Shown piece after piece: positions 38,465 to 47,088 of a stretch of 52,606 nucleotides of DNA (position 1 is the first letter of the stretch; each line of letters starts with the position of its first letter). Where the stretch lies: positions 1 through 52,606 of the forward strand of contig NZ_JAKEVM010000013.1 of NCBI RefSeq assembly GCF_022398475.1, written 5' to 3'. This DNA comes from Pseudoalteromonas shioyasakiensis. GTDB taxonomy: Bacteria; Pseudomonadota; Gammaproteobacteria; Enterobacterales; Alteromonadaceae. Position numbers and translations under genes: made by a program. Under the pieces are notes generated by a model that was given only the letters and a program-made list of their open reading frames with translations, searched no databases and was not told the DNA's origin.

Positions 38465-39595
38465 ATGAGTGAAAGTGTGGATAAATACGCCGACATAAGA
38501 CCTTACAATGATGATGAAGTAGCTGATTCAGTAGCGCGTTTGATTGCTGATAATGCCTTTGTAGATGTAATCGCTAAGTATAACCTACCGCGCTTTTTAT
38601 CGAACTTCCCATTTATTACTCGCCCATTAGTGCGCAGTCAGCTGCGTAAAAAGTGGGGCAACACCGCATCGGTTGAGCAAGTTCAGCATGAAGTGGCTGA
38701 TTATTTAAATAAACTAATCACCCGTACGACTTCAGAAGTAACGTTTTCGGGCATCGATAAACTAGACCCAAAACAAGCTTACTTATTTATCTCTAATCAC
38801 CGCGATATAGTGCTTGATCCTGCGTTGGTGAATTGGGGCTTGTTCAAGCACAACATGCCGACAGTTCGCATCGCAATTGGTGATAACTTGCTGCAAATTC
38901 CTTATATCACTGAGTTAATGCGTTTAAACAAGAGCTTTATTGTAAAGCGCTCAGCGAAAGCTCCAAAAGAGATGCTTAAAGCATTGTCGCAGCTGTCTGC
39001 TTATATCTATGACTCACTTGCTGAAGGCCACTCAATTTGGATAGCGCAAAAAGAAGGCCGAGCAAAAGACGGTTTTGATCAAACAGATCCTGCCTTACTT
39101 AAAATGTTGCAGTTACAAGGTCGTAAGCAGAAAAAAGAATTTGCTGAGTACGTACGCGAATTAAAAATTGTGCCAGTGTCTATCTCTTATCAATACGAGC
39201 CATGCGCGATTGCAAAAGCGAAAGAGCTTTATCATAAACAGCAACATGGTCAGTATGTGAAACAGCAAGGTGAAGATATTGCTAGTATTGTTGAAGGTTT
39301 TAGTACAGCTAAAGGGCATGTACATTTAGCGTTTGGTGAACCAATTGAATCGGGCTGCGAATCACCTGAAGAGCTGGCAAAAACCATTGATCAGCAAATT
39401 GTTGATTCGTTTTTCTTACACCCTGGTAACTACATAGCGGGTGGTTGTACGCAAGCTGTGATTGACGAAAAAGATGCTGCAGCTTTTAACGAGCGACTAG
39501 CAAAAGTGCCAGAGGAGCTAAAACCTTTGGTATTAGCTATGTATGCTAAACCTTTTCATCGTAAAGCAGAACTTGCCACAAGCGAATCTGAGTAA
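38465..39595 (+). CDS. 1-acyl-sn-glycerol-3-phosphate acyltransferase-like protein
   Basis: 376 residues. The PlsC acyltransferase motif NHRDIVLD (HX4D) is near 117, and the glycerol-phosphate binding segment KEGRAKDG near 200. Its length exceeds PlsC and it lacks clear membrane helices, like the wider group of large proteobacterial acyltransferases of unknown acceptor. An envelope lipid role is probable. Stands alone. Confidence 0.85.
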   Translation: MSESVDKYADIRPYNDDEVADSVARLIADNAFVDVIAKYNLPRFLSNFPFITRPLVRSQLRKKWGNTASVEQVQHEVADYLNKLITRTTSEVTFSGIDKLDPKQAYLFISNHRDIVLDPALVNWGLFKHNMPTVRIAIGDNLLQIPYITELMRLNKSFIVKRSAKAPKEMLKALSQLSAYIYDSLAEGHSIWIAQKEGRAKDGFDQTDPALLKMLQLQGRKQKKEFAEYVRELKIVPVSISYQYEPCAIAKAKELYHKQQHGQYVKQQGEDIASIVEGFSTAKGHVHLAFGEPIESGCESPEELAKTIDQQIVDSFFLHPGNYIAGGCTQAVIDEKDAAAFNERLAKVPEELKPLVLAMYAKPFHRKAELATSESE

Positions 39596-39606
39596 GCGAA
39601 ACAATT

Positions 39607-39767
39607 ATACCAATCCGCAATAATACTTAATCATTTTGAGGGATTAAACCTGTCGCTACCTGCGTTAAAAATTTCTCATTTAGAACAACTAAATAACGAA
39701 ATTTTTCCTTGTTATCAACAAGGTTTTCTTGCCTCAAAATAAACTACTTAATTAAGCGAATTGGTAT
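39607..39767. mobile_element. MITE-like element with long terminal inverted repeats
   Basis: A 161-bp non-coding stretch. The left end reads ATACCAATCCGC and the right end, on the complement, ATACCAATTCGC; with small gaps the match extends for about 35 bases on each side to TTTTGAGG. No transposase is inside. No convincing target-site duplication is visible. Comparable ATACCAAT-bounded palindromic repeats are common in Alteromonadales genomes as I recall, so this is probably one of a dispersed family; only one copy is seen here. It lies between the acyltransferase and its terminator. Confidence 0.65.
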
Positions 39768-39776
39768 TAGTTCAAG

Positions 39777-39803
39777 AAGCCACTTTTTAAAGTGGCTTTT
39801 TTT
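39777..39803 (+). terminator. Terminator after the acyltransferase gene
   Basis: AAGCCACTTT (39777-39786) and AAAGTGGCTT (39789-39798), then a T tract. The MITE-like element has come between it and the acyltransferase stop codon. Confidence 0.88.
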
Positions 39804-39856
39804 ATGGTTAATTTTCAGGCTATACTTTTAATATTACTTATTAACCGGCATTTGTG

Positions 39857-40102
39857 ATGCAACAGATTGAAATATTTGAAATTCCAAGCCCTTGCAAAGG
39901 GATATGCCAAGTTAATAACCGAGGCTATTGTAAAGGTTGCTACCGCAGTCGTGATGAGCGTTTTTATTGGAATAAGTTTACCAATGCAGAAAAACGTAAA
40001 GTCATTAGCTTATGCCAACAGCGTTATAAACGTTTCCTTCAGAAAAAACAGCAGGCAGAGCAGCAACAAACAAATCCTGAGCAAGGCGGTTTTGATTTTT
40101 AA
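39857..40102 (+). CDS. DUF1289 small Cys-rich protein
   Basis: 81 residues. The DUF1289 pattern is clear: SPCKGICQVNNRGYCKGCYRS with four cysteines, followed by the conserved Trp (FYWNKF) and a basic, Gln-rich tail. A metal-bound fold is likely; the family role is unknown. A GTG one codon upstream could also start it; no strong ribosome site decides. Its end overlaps the convergent binding-protein gene by 4 bases. Confidence 0.88.
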   Translation: MQQIEIFEIPSPCKGICQVNNRGYCKGCYRSRDERFYWNKFTNAEKRKVISLCQQRYKRFLQKKQQAEQQQTNPEQGGFDF

Positions 40103-40800
40103 AATTTACTGAGGTTGTATTTCGATTTTAAAAATTGCACCGTGCCGTTTTCATCAAGCTTTTTAAGTACTTTAGTCAGTTGCGGAATTATCGCTTTATG
40201 CCGTTTATGCACAAAGTGAAAGCTCTGCATCGGCATTAAAACCTGTTTATGAAAGGCTGTTTGATCAAACCCCGGATGCTTAGTCGACAATAAAAAGTCT
40301 AGTAATATTGTCCCTTCAACACGTTTTTGCGTGAGTAAATTAAGCTGCGCAGTGACATTTCTAACCTTGATCACATCGCCTGCAAATGGGTGGTTATCGA
40401 TATAACTCTGGGCTGCCGGGTAGCTTGACTGAATTGCTAACGATTTAAGCTGTTCATATTGGCATTGTCGGCAATTTTTCAGTAGCACTAGATTAAAATC
40501 AAAAAGCGCATAGTCTACTTTCAATAAATTAGGATAATCGTCTTTAACATCGGCAATGCGGCCTAGTTGCCCATCGAGTACTCCTTGGTTAGCAGCAACC
40601 AGCGCATTTTGATGATTAAAATCGATTATATGGATCTCATAGCCAATTTCTTTGTATGCCATTTTCATTAAATCAATAACATAGCGAGCTTGTGGTGTAT
40701 CGGCGGGGCGATTAAAGATCAGTAAATTAGTGCTGGCACTACTTGAGAAGCAAAAAAACAGCAAAAATAAGGCAAATCTGTGACTCAGATACTTCGACAA
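40099..40800 (-). CDS. Periplasmic binding protein, SBP_bac_3-like
   Basis: 233 residues. The start is a TTG: AAGGA lies seven bases before it and the first 23 residues then form a signal peptide (MSKYLSHRFALFLLFFCFSS…). The mature part resembles short amino-acid-type binding proteins (IFNRPADTPQARYVIDLMKMAYKEIGY…; two cysteines in KNCRQC). No permease or ATPase genes accompany it, so it may be a sensor or orphan; many such orphans occur in Alteromonadales. Ligand unknown. Confidence 0.8.
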   Translation of the reverse strand: MSKYLSHRFALFLLFFCFSSSASTNLLIFNRPADTPQARYVIDLMKMAYKEIGYEIHIIDFNHQNALVAANQGVLDGQLGRIADVKDDYPNLLKVDYALFDFNLVLLKNCRQCQYEQLKSLAIQSSYPAAQSYIDNHPFAGDVIKVRNVTAQLNLLTQKRVEGTILLDFLLSTKHPGFDQTAFHKQVLMPMQSFHFVHKRHKAIIPQLTKVLKKLDENGTVQFLKSKYNLSKF

Positions 40801-40953
40801 CGTGCGTTCCTTGCGTACATAAATTGCTCGTTAATTTACTGATATGTGTTTCCAAAATCAAGCTTATCCCTGGGCTTTTTAAGCTAATAAAAGGGATTAA
40901 AGCCTGTTAATTTTGTTATACTTGTGAAATCAAAAATTTATTGCTGAGAAAGT

Positions 40954-41154
40954 ATGAGTTTCAATCTATGTAAATTGCCACGAGAGCAAAAATATCAAAT
41001 TCAATTGGATTACGAAGCGTCTTTTTGGGCTTATCAAATAAAGCGTGGTAAGAACACCCGCGAAGGTGTTTACACTGCAATAAATAGTCGTCCAATATCT
41101 GAGCAAGCGTTCTTAAAGCAGCAGTTTGAGCATTACCTTTCGCTAATGAGCTAA
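40954..41154 (+). CDS. Small protein, unknown
   Basis: 66 residues, charged and soluble: MSFNLCKLPREQKYQIQLDY and then a helix-rich C-terminal part. I do not recognise a family. It ends 2 bases before the GNAT gene, which has no clear ribosome site of its own, so the two are probably translated together and may act together. GAGAAAG serves as its ribosome site. Confidence 0.7.
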   Translation: MSFNLCKLPREQKYQIQLDYEASFWAYQIKRGKNTREGVYTAINSRPISEQAFLKQQFEHYLSLMS

Positions 41155-41156
41155 CC

Positions 41157-41582
41157 ATGGCTGCGTTTAGATTTTGTTTACTTGAGCCAATTAAAACGCC
41201 GTTAGTAAACAAATTTTATGATAAACACAAGGCTCGCGGCCGAGCGAGCAAAGCTGACCAAGTATGGGTTGCTTACAAAGAAACAGAAATAATTGCCGCT
41301 TGCCGAGTTCAAAACCAAGCTGGGCTGTTATTTTTGTCTACCCTTTATGTTGATGAAGTATGGCGGGGTCAAAAAATTGCCTCACAATTACTTGCGGCTG
41401 TCACCGCCGCACAAAAAGGGACAGTTTTTACCTTCGTGTACCAAAATCTGATTGATTTTTATCTACAAAATGGGTTTAACTATGCATTAACATTACCCAA
41501 TTCTTTGCAATCGTTGTTTGAGGTATATGCGCATCGAAACGTAGTTGCGATGCACTTTACGCGTGACACAGTGCCAAGTTAG
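41157..41582 (+). CDS. GNAT-family N-acetyltransferase
   Basis: 141 residues. The acetyl-CoA binding region is LFLSTLYVDEVWRGQKIASQLL (motif A with R-GQ-IA, about 58-80), followed by motif B VYQNLIDFYLQNGF. Substrate unknown. It is coupled to the 66-residue protein upstream. The next gene starts 15 bases later, so all three may be transcribed together. Confidence 0.83.
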   Translation: MAAFRFCLLEPIKTPLVNKFYDKHKARGRASKADQVWVAYKETEIIAACRVQNQAGLLFLSTLYVDEVWRGQKIASQLLAAVTAAQKGTVFTFVYQNLIDFYLQNGFNYALTLPNSLQSLFEVYAHRNVVAMHFTRDTVPS

Positions 41583-41597
41583 CAATTTGGAACGTCA

Positions 41598-44500
41598 ATG
41601 ACTAAGTTCTTCTCCAGTATAGCGTTATTTTTTATTTTGACCTATGGCTTGTTTAGCCATCCCGCTATCTCTCAGGTAAAACGTTTATCAACCAGTGAAG
41701 GCTTATCGCAAAGTTATGTAAACACTATGCTTATCGATAACAGTGGCTACTTGTGGTTATCGACTGAAGGTGGCCTCAATCGCTACGATGGTTATCAGGT
41801 GGTTCATATCAAAGGTCCTAATGGTGAGCTTGAAGATGCCATCATTGACCGTATTTACCAAGATCCACAAGGCTATATCTGGATAGCTTCACTACAAGCG
41901 GGTTTATTCCGCTATGATCCCACTTCCGATACTTATCAGCAGTTTATTGCTAAACCAACCACTGAAGAGCAAATTTTTATTGAGTCGGTGTTTAGCATGG
42001 TATCTGTTGATGACAAAACACTTTGGCTAGGGCGAGGCTGGGATTTTGCCAAACTAGACTTAGAAACGAAAAAAATCACCTCTATTTTTGAAATACCTGA
42101 ACGCGTAAAAAGCAGCGTTATTCGAGAGCTTTTCGCGTACCAAGGTTATATTTTTATGGGCACTAGTAATGGTGCTTATGTCTATGAGCTGGCATCAGGT
42201 AAAGTCCGTAAACTTGAACATCTCCAAAATGAGCCAAGCCATATTTATCAAAATTATGTGAAATCGTTCGCTATTATCAATGAACAAACGTTGCTAGTGG
42301 GCGCTGTTAGAGGTCTTTATCAGGTTGATATTAGCAATTTAAAAGCAATGTTCGAGACTCCAGACATCGCCTTTAAAAATAAAACACTCATTAGTGAATT
42401 AAATATTTGGAAGATTATACCTGAGGCTAACTCTATTACGCTTGGCACTGATAAAGGGTTATTTGAATATAACCCTGAAACGGGTGAGTTAGCTAAGAAT
42501 ATGCGCCTAAAAGAAAGTGGTTATACACTAGCTGACACCAGCATTATTGATATTGTGAAAGACCGCTCAGGTGGAATGTGGCTGGCAACCAAAAATGATG
42601 GGGCGTTTTATCAGTCATACGACAATTACAATTTTATCAATGTAACAGCCAACTCATTAACAGGCGATGGGCTATCTCATCATTCAATTTGGAGTATCAC
42701 TGAGTTTCAAAATCGTCTCTGGCTTGCCACCCATAATGGTTTAACAGCGGTTGATTTAGAAACCTACGAAAGTGAAGTGTTTTTAAAAGATTATCAGGTT
42801 GACCTGATTACTACTGAATTCAGTATTTACCAAATCATGCCCTACAAAGATAAGTTATGGCTGCACACTAATCGCGGTATTTTAAGCTTTGATCCGAAAA
42901 CCGGGCAGGCCTCCCCAGTCAAAGCCGCAAATCCCGAGAACCAGGTTTTAATTAACGATTGGGTGCATGGCATATTGTTGATGCCATCGGGGGATCTTTA
43001 CTATGTTCACCCTGATTACGGCATGTTTGTTTATAATATCGATAGCCAAAAAGTGACCCGACTAGGCGGCAAGTTTGATGAGTTTGAGCCGTTTTTAGCC
43101 TACGGATTTTTACCAGCGTTGTCGTCAAATCCAGAAGCGCCATTATTTTATAATGCGGGTATTCTGTATCAAGTTGACCCTGATACATACGAGCTCTCGA
43201 CGATATATAAAGTGCCTGAACAACATGAAAATGTTGCTGTGAATGTGATGTCTTACATCATAGATAATAACAATGTGTTGTGGTTATCGCTTTCAAACTT
43301 TGGCCTAATCGGCTTAGATGCCAGCACTTACGAGCATATTTATACCATCGACCTTGAGAAGAATAAGTTAGGTACCTTGTTATACGACATGGTACTTGAT
43401 GAAGCAGGTATGATATGGATGAGTAGCCACAAAGGACTTTGGCGACTGAACCCAGATAATTTACATTTTCAGCAATTTACTGGCTCAGAAGGGTTATTCT
43501 CAACCGAGTTTAATAGTGGAGCTTTTACTAAGCTTGAGTCAGGGCAAATTGTCTATGGTACGCTAAAAGGCTTTACCTACTTTTACCCTATGGATAACCA
43601 CTATCAGCAAGCTTTAATTGATCACGTAAATATTACTAACCTTGATTTGATGTCGCGTGATTTACCCGCTGAGCTAAAACAGCCTATCGATAGTGTCGTC
43701 CTTGAGCATGATGATATAGGCCTTGAAGTTGCCTTTTCTGCGATGGCATTTAACTATCAAGAACGTATCATTTATGAATACCAGCTAGGTGATGGTCAAA
43801 AAACTTATACCCGCAATAACAACCGAGTACTCTTCCCAAAACTCAGTGCAGGAAAATACCACCTTAAGGTATGGGCAAAAGATCCATTAACCGGAGAGTT
43901 AACGCCGCCCGCTATTTTGAATATCGAAGTGAAATACCCACCTTGGCGTGCACCTCACTTTATTGTTTTATATGTGATTTTGGTTGCACTGTTTGTTGCT
44001 GCTTGGGTGTTTAGGCGTAACCGTATGCAACAAATATTACTAGCCGCCCATAAAGAGAGTAAAGAGAGTGAAGCACGATTGAAGCTTGCTCTTGAAGGCA
44101 GCCATTCTGGAGTATGGGATTGGTCATCGCAAAGCCCGATTATTTATCAACCGCGTCTTAAAAATGAATTAGGCTATGAAACAGACAGCGTTAATTTAGA
44201 TGATTATTTAGCAAAGATTCACCCACATGATAAACAAACTTTCAGGTTAGAGTGGTTAGAGTTTTTATCTACACAAAAAGGCTATTTCAATTGCACTTAC
44301 AGACTACGTCATGCTGATGGTAATTGGCGCTGGTATAAAGACTTTGGCAAAGTGGTTGAGTGGCAAGACAGCGCTCCTGAAAAAGTAGCGGGCACCTACA
44401 CAAATATGACCCGTGAACTGGTATTTGAAGAAAATGCCCGCTTGTTTGGTGCAGCATTTGAGCAAACTCGCGACTGGGTGTTCATCTTAGATAAAAATCT

Positions 44501-46097
44501 GCGTATTCGCGCTACCAATAAGTCATTCCAAGATGCCTTTGGTTTTCCAGCAGAGCCTCGCTCTAGTCGCTCGCTCACACTTGGTATGCCTATATCAACT
44601 CGTATCCATTACTTACGCATTATGCAAAAGCTTGAGTCGGGTGAGCACTTTTCAGCTGAAGATGTTGTTGAAGTTGCTGGCGGTGAAAAGCGCCAAGTAT
44701 TAATAAAAATAAGTGCGGTTGCAGGCAATAATCGCCAACTTGATAGCTATGTGATTATAGTTACTGATATTAGCGCGCAAAAGCTGGCTGAAAACGAGCT
44801 GCATCTACTGGCCAACTACGATGCTTTGACAGGGCTGCCAAATAAAACCTTGTTCAACGACCGAGTCGTTCACGCTATTGAACAAGCTGATTACCATCAA
44901 ACAAAAGTGGCGTTATTAAACGTTAATATTAAGCGCTTTAAGCACTTTAATGATTCGCTAGGCCGTGAAGAGTCTGATGAATTAATTAAGCGTGTTGCTA
45001 AGCGTTTAAAACACGTGTTGCGTCCACAAGATAGCGTGGCTCGTTTCGATGGTGACGAGTTTGTGATCCTTGCCGAAGATTTTAAACAGCTTGATGAGTT
45101 ACTGCTGTTATGTGCAAAAGTGATGGATTGTGTCGATACCCATATTGAACTTAGCCAGCAAGCTGTAAAAGTGAACCTTAGTGTTGGTGTTGCTGTTTAC
45201 CCTGATGATGCAAAGGACACCAAAGCCTTATTAAAAGCCTCTAATGTGGCACTGTACCACGCGAAAAGTCATGTCGAAGGCTGTTATCAGTTCTATAAGC
45301 AAGAAATGAACTTACAAGTGCAGCGTACTTTGCATCTTGAATCACAGTTAAGTAAAGCTTACCAAGAACATGAGTTTTGTAATTTTTATCAGCCAATCGT
45401 GAGCGCAGAGACTCGCCAAGTGGCGGGGCTTGAAGTGTTGTTACGTTGGCCGAGTAATGATGAATATAAACCAGAAGACTTTGCAAATGCAGCAGAAAGC
45501 TCCGGGCTAATTACCAAAATTATGCTGCAGACTTTATCAAGAGCATTGATTGAGCTGCGCCAATGGCGTACCACGCATCCTGATTTATATATTTCTATTA
45601 ATCTCTCAGCCCTAGATTTTGAAAGCGAAAATCTGGTTGAGAAAATACATCAATCAATAAGCGCAATTAAAGTTCCTGCGAGCGCGCTAGTGTTTGAGAT
45701 CACCGAATCAGTGATGATGCACGATTCAGATAAAGCGCAGCAAAGTATGGAAAAACTCAAAGCCTTAGGCTGTCGTATTTATATGGATGACTTTGGAACG
45801 GGTTATGCGTCACTGACCTATTTGAAACGTTTTCCGGTTGATGTGCTGAAAATAGACAAAAGCTTTGTTAATGACATTGGTATTGATAAAGGTGATGAAG
45901 CGATTATCAATTCAACGCTTACTCTTGCAAAAAGCTTGGGTAAAGAGTGTGTAGCAGAAGGGGTTGAGAACCGCACGCAATTGCAGTTCTTACGCTCTTT
46001 AGGCTGTGAGTATTTCCAAGGTTACCTGTTTAGCAAACCTGTGGCAGGTGATGAGGTGAAAGCGCTTTTAGATACCCAGTGGGATGATGAATTTTAG
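41598..46097 (+). CDS. Beta-propeller/Y_Y_Y/PAS/GGDEF/EAL signalling protein
   Basis: 1499 residues. Signal sequence (1-25), then periplasmic two-component-regulator propeller repeats (about 30-690: repeated YLWLSTEGGLNRYD-like units), a Y_Y_Y domain (about 700-785), one membrane helix (787-805), two PAS domains (about 828-945 and 950-1065), GGDEF and EAL. The GGDEF site reads DGDEF (about 1151) with an intact RPQD I-site, so cyclase activity is doubtful. The EAL domain (EVLLRW at 1278, FEITES, DDFGTGYASL, VLKIDKSF, EGVE) retains its metal and catalytic residues, so a phosphodiesterase is likely. The propeller suggests a glycan or large periplasmic ligand. Confidence 0.92.
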   Translation: MTKFFSSIALFFILTYGLFSHPAISQVKRLSTSEGLSQSYVNTMLIDNSGYLWLSTEGGLNRYDGYQVVHIKGPNGELEDAIIDRIYQDPQGYIWIASLQAGLFRYDPTSDTYQQFIAKPTTEEQIFIESVFSMVSVDDKTLWLGRGWDFAKLDLETKKITSIFEIPERVKSSVIRELFAYQGYIFMGTSNGAYVYELASGKVRKLEHLQNEPSHIYQNYVKSFAIINEQTLLVGAVRGLYQVDISNLKAMFETPDIAFKNKTLISELNIWKIIPEANSITLGTDKGLFEYNPETGELAKNMRLKESGYTLADTSIIDIVKDRSGGMWLATKNDGAFYQSYDNYNFINVTANSLTGDGLSHHSIWSITEFQNRLWLATHNGLTAVDLETYESEVFLKDYQVDLITTEFSIYQIMPYKDKLWLHTNRGILSFDPKTGQASPVKAANPENQVLINDWVHGILLMPSGDLYYVHPDYGMFVYNIDSQKVTRLGGKFDEFEPFLAYGFLPALSSNPEAPLFYNAGILYQVDPDTYELSTIYKVPEQHENVAVNVMSYIIDNNNVLWLSLSNFGLIGLDASTYEHIYTIDLEKNKLGTLLYDMVLDEAGMIWMSSHKGLWRLNPDNLHFQQFTGSEGLFSTEFNSGAFTKLESGQIVYGTLKGFTYFYPMDNHYQQALIDHVNITNLDLMSRDLPAELKQPIDSVVLEHDDIGLEVAFSAMAFNYQERIIYEYQLGDGQKTYTRNNNRVLFPKLSAGKYHLKVWAKDPLTGELTPPAILNIEVKYPPWRAPHFIVLYVILVALFVAAWVFRRNRMQQILLAAHKESKESEARLKLALEGSHSGVWDWSSQSPIIYQPRLKNELGYETDSVNLDDYLAKIHPHDKQTFRLEWLEFLSTQKGYFNCTYRLRHADGNWRWYKDFGKVVEWQDSAPEKVAGTYTNMTRELVFEENARLFGAAFEQTRDWVFILDKNLRIRATNKSFQDAFGFPAEPRSSRSLTLGMPISTRIHYLRIMQKLESGEHFSAEDVVEVAGGEKRQVLIKISAVAGNNRQLDSYVIIVTDISAQKLAENELHLLANYDALTGLPNKTLFNDRVVHAIEQADYHQTKVALLNVNIKRFKHFNDSLGREESDELIKRVAKRLKHVLRPQDSVARFDGDEFVILAEDFKQLDELLLLCAKVMDCVDTHIELSQQAVKVNLSVGVAVYPDDAKDTKALLKASNVALYHAKSHVEGCYQFYKQEMNLQVQRTLHLESQLSKAYQEHEFCNFYQPIVSAETRQVAGLEVLLRWPSNDEYKPEDFANAAESSGLITKIMLQTLSRALIELRQWRTTHPDLYISINLSALDFESENLVEKIHQSISAIKVPASALVFEITESVMMHDSDKAQQSMEKLKALGCRIYMDDFGTGYASLTYLKRFPVDVLKIDKSFVNDIGIDKGDEAIINSTLTLAKSLGKECVAEGVENRTQLQFLRSLGCEYFQGYLFSKPVAGDEVKALLDTQWDDEF

Positions 46098-46122
46098 GGT
46101 AAAGCGAAAACTTTACCCTTTT
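46096..46122 (+). terminator. Terminator after the GGDEF/EAL gene
   Basis: AGGGTAAAG (46096-46104) and CTTTACCCT (46111-46119), loop CGAAAA, then TTTC; the stem overlaps the stop codon. Confidence 0.7.
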
Positions 46123-46124
46123 CG

Positions 46125-47072
46125 TTAATCTTGGCGTTTACCACAGTGGCGGCAATACAGATTGCGATTGCGGTTTTTAAGCTCGTTATGAATCGCTTTA
46201 TTCGCCTCTTGCTGACTTAAACCCAGTTTATACCGTAAGTTTTCTAAGTGCTCTTCTTCAACAGGCGATAAGTGCCCATCTTCAACGGCTTCATGCACTG
46301 CATCGGTAAACACTTGTCTGCGTTTACGTAACTGCTCAGAAAAGCTTGAGGCCAACAAACCAGTTGGAATAGCCACCATGCCCATACTTACCAGTGTAAT
46401 AGCACCACCAAATAAGCGACCAAGGGGAGTCACAGGCACGACATCGCCATAACCAACGGTTGTTAATGTCACCATTGCCCACCACATTGCAGCAGGGATA
46501 GAGCCAAATTTATCTGGCTGTACATCGTGTTCAATTAAGTAAATACCGCATGAAGCAATAATCAGCACTACGGCCATAATAAAAAAAGCCGCAAGCAGTG
46601 AGCTGCTTTCTTCTTTGAACGAGTTTAATAACAGCTGCATCGCCCTTGAATAGCGTGTCAGCTTGAAGATACGCATTAACCTAAGCACTCGCAAGAAGCG
46701 TAAATCAACACTCACAAAGACCATCAGAATGGTGGGTAAAATCGCGATAAGATCAATCAGCGCCAACGGCGAAAAGAAATACTTAATACGAATTTTTGAA
46801 TTTGTTAACGGGCTTTCTTTATGCACGCTTTTATCTACACAGCACCAAAGCCTGAGCACATATTCTAAGGTAAAGATACCGACAGAAATCAGCTCGATCA
46901 TTAAAAATTCGTGATGATATTGCTTTGCTAAAGGGCCGACTGACTCCAACACTATCGCCACTACATTAATCATGATCAACGACATCAAAAATACGTCGAG
47001 AGCTCGTCCTATACGTCGATATTTACCGTTACCTTCAAAAACTCGTGCAGTGTAATTTCTTAAACGATGCAA
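46125..47072 (-). CDS. Voltage-gated potassium channel (Kch/VIC family)
   Basis: 315 residues. Six membrane segments; S4 has regular arginines (FLRVLRLMRIFKLTRYSRA), and the pore has the K+ filter TTVGYGD (near 201). The tail carries a TerB/SHOCT-like helical piece and ends in one CxxC pair (YCRHCGKRQD), half of a zinc ribbon, which could complete a site only by subunit pairing. The start is TTG, with GGA nine bases upstream; the next ATG falls inside S1. It follows the acetyltransferase gene by 16 bases on the same strand. Confidence 0.88.
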   Translation of the reverse strand: MHRLRNYTARVFEGNGKYRRIGRALDVFLMSLIMINVVAIVLESVGPLAKQYHHEFLMIELISVGIFTLEYVLRLWCCVDKSVHKESPLTNSKIRIKYFFSPLALIDLIAILPTILMVFVSVDLRFLRVLRLMRIFKLTRYSRAMQLLLNSFKEESSSLLAAFFIMAVVLIIASCGIYLIEHDVQPDKFGSIPAAMWWAMVTLTTVGYGDVVPVTPLGRLFGGAITLVSMGMVAIPTGLLASSFSEQLRKRRQVFTDAVHEAVEDGHLSPVEEEHLENLRYKLGLSQQEANKAIHNELKNRNRNLYCRHCGKRQD

Positions 47073-47088
47073 AATAATGATCCAGTTT

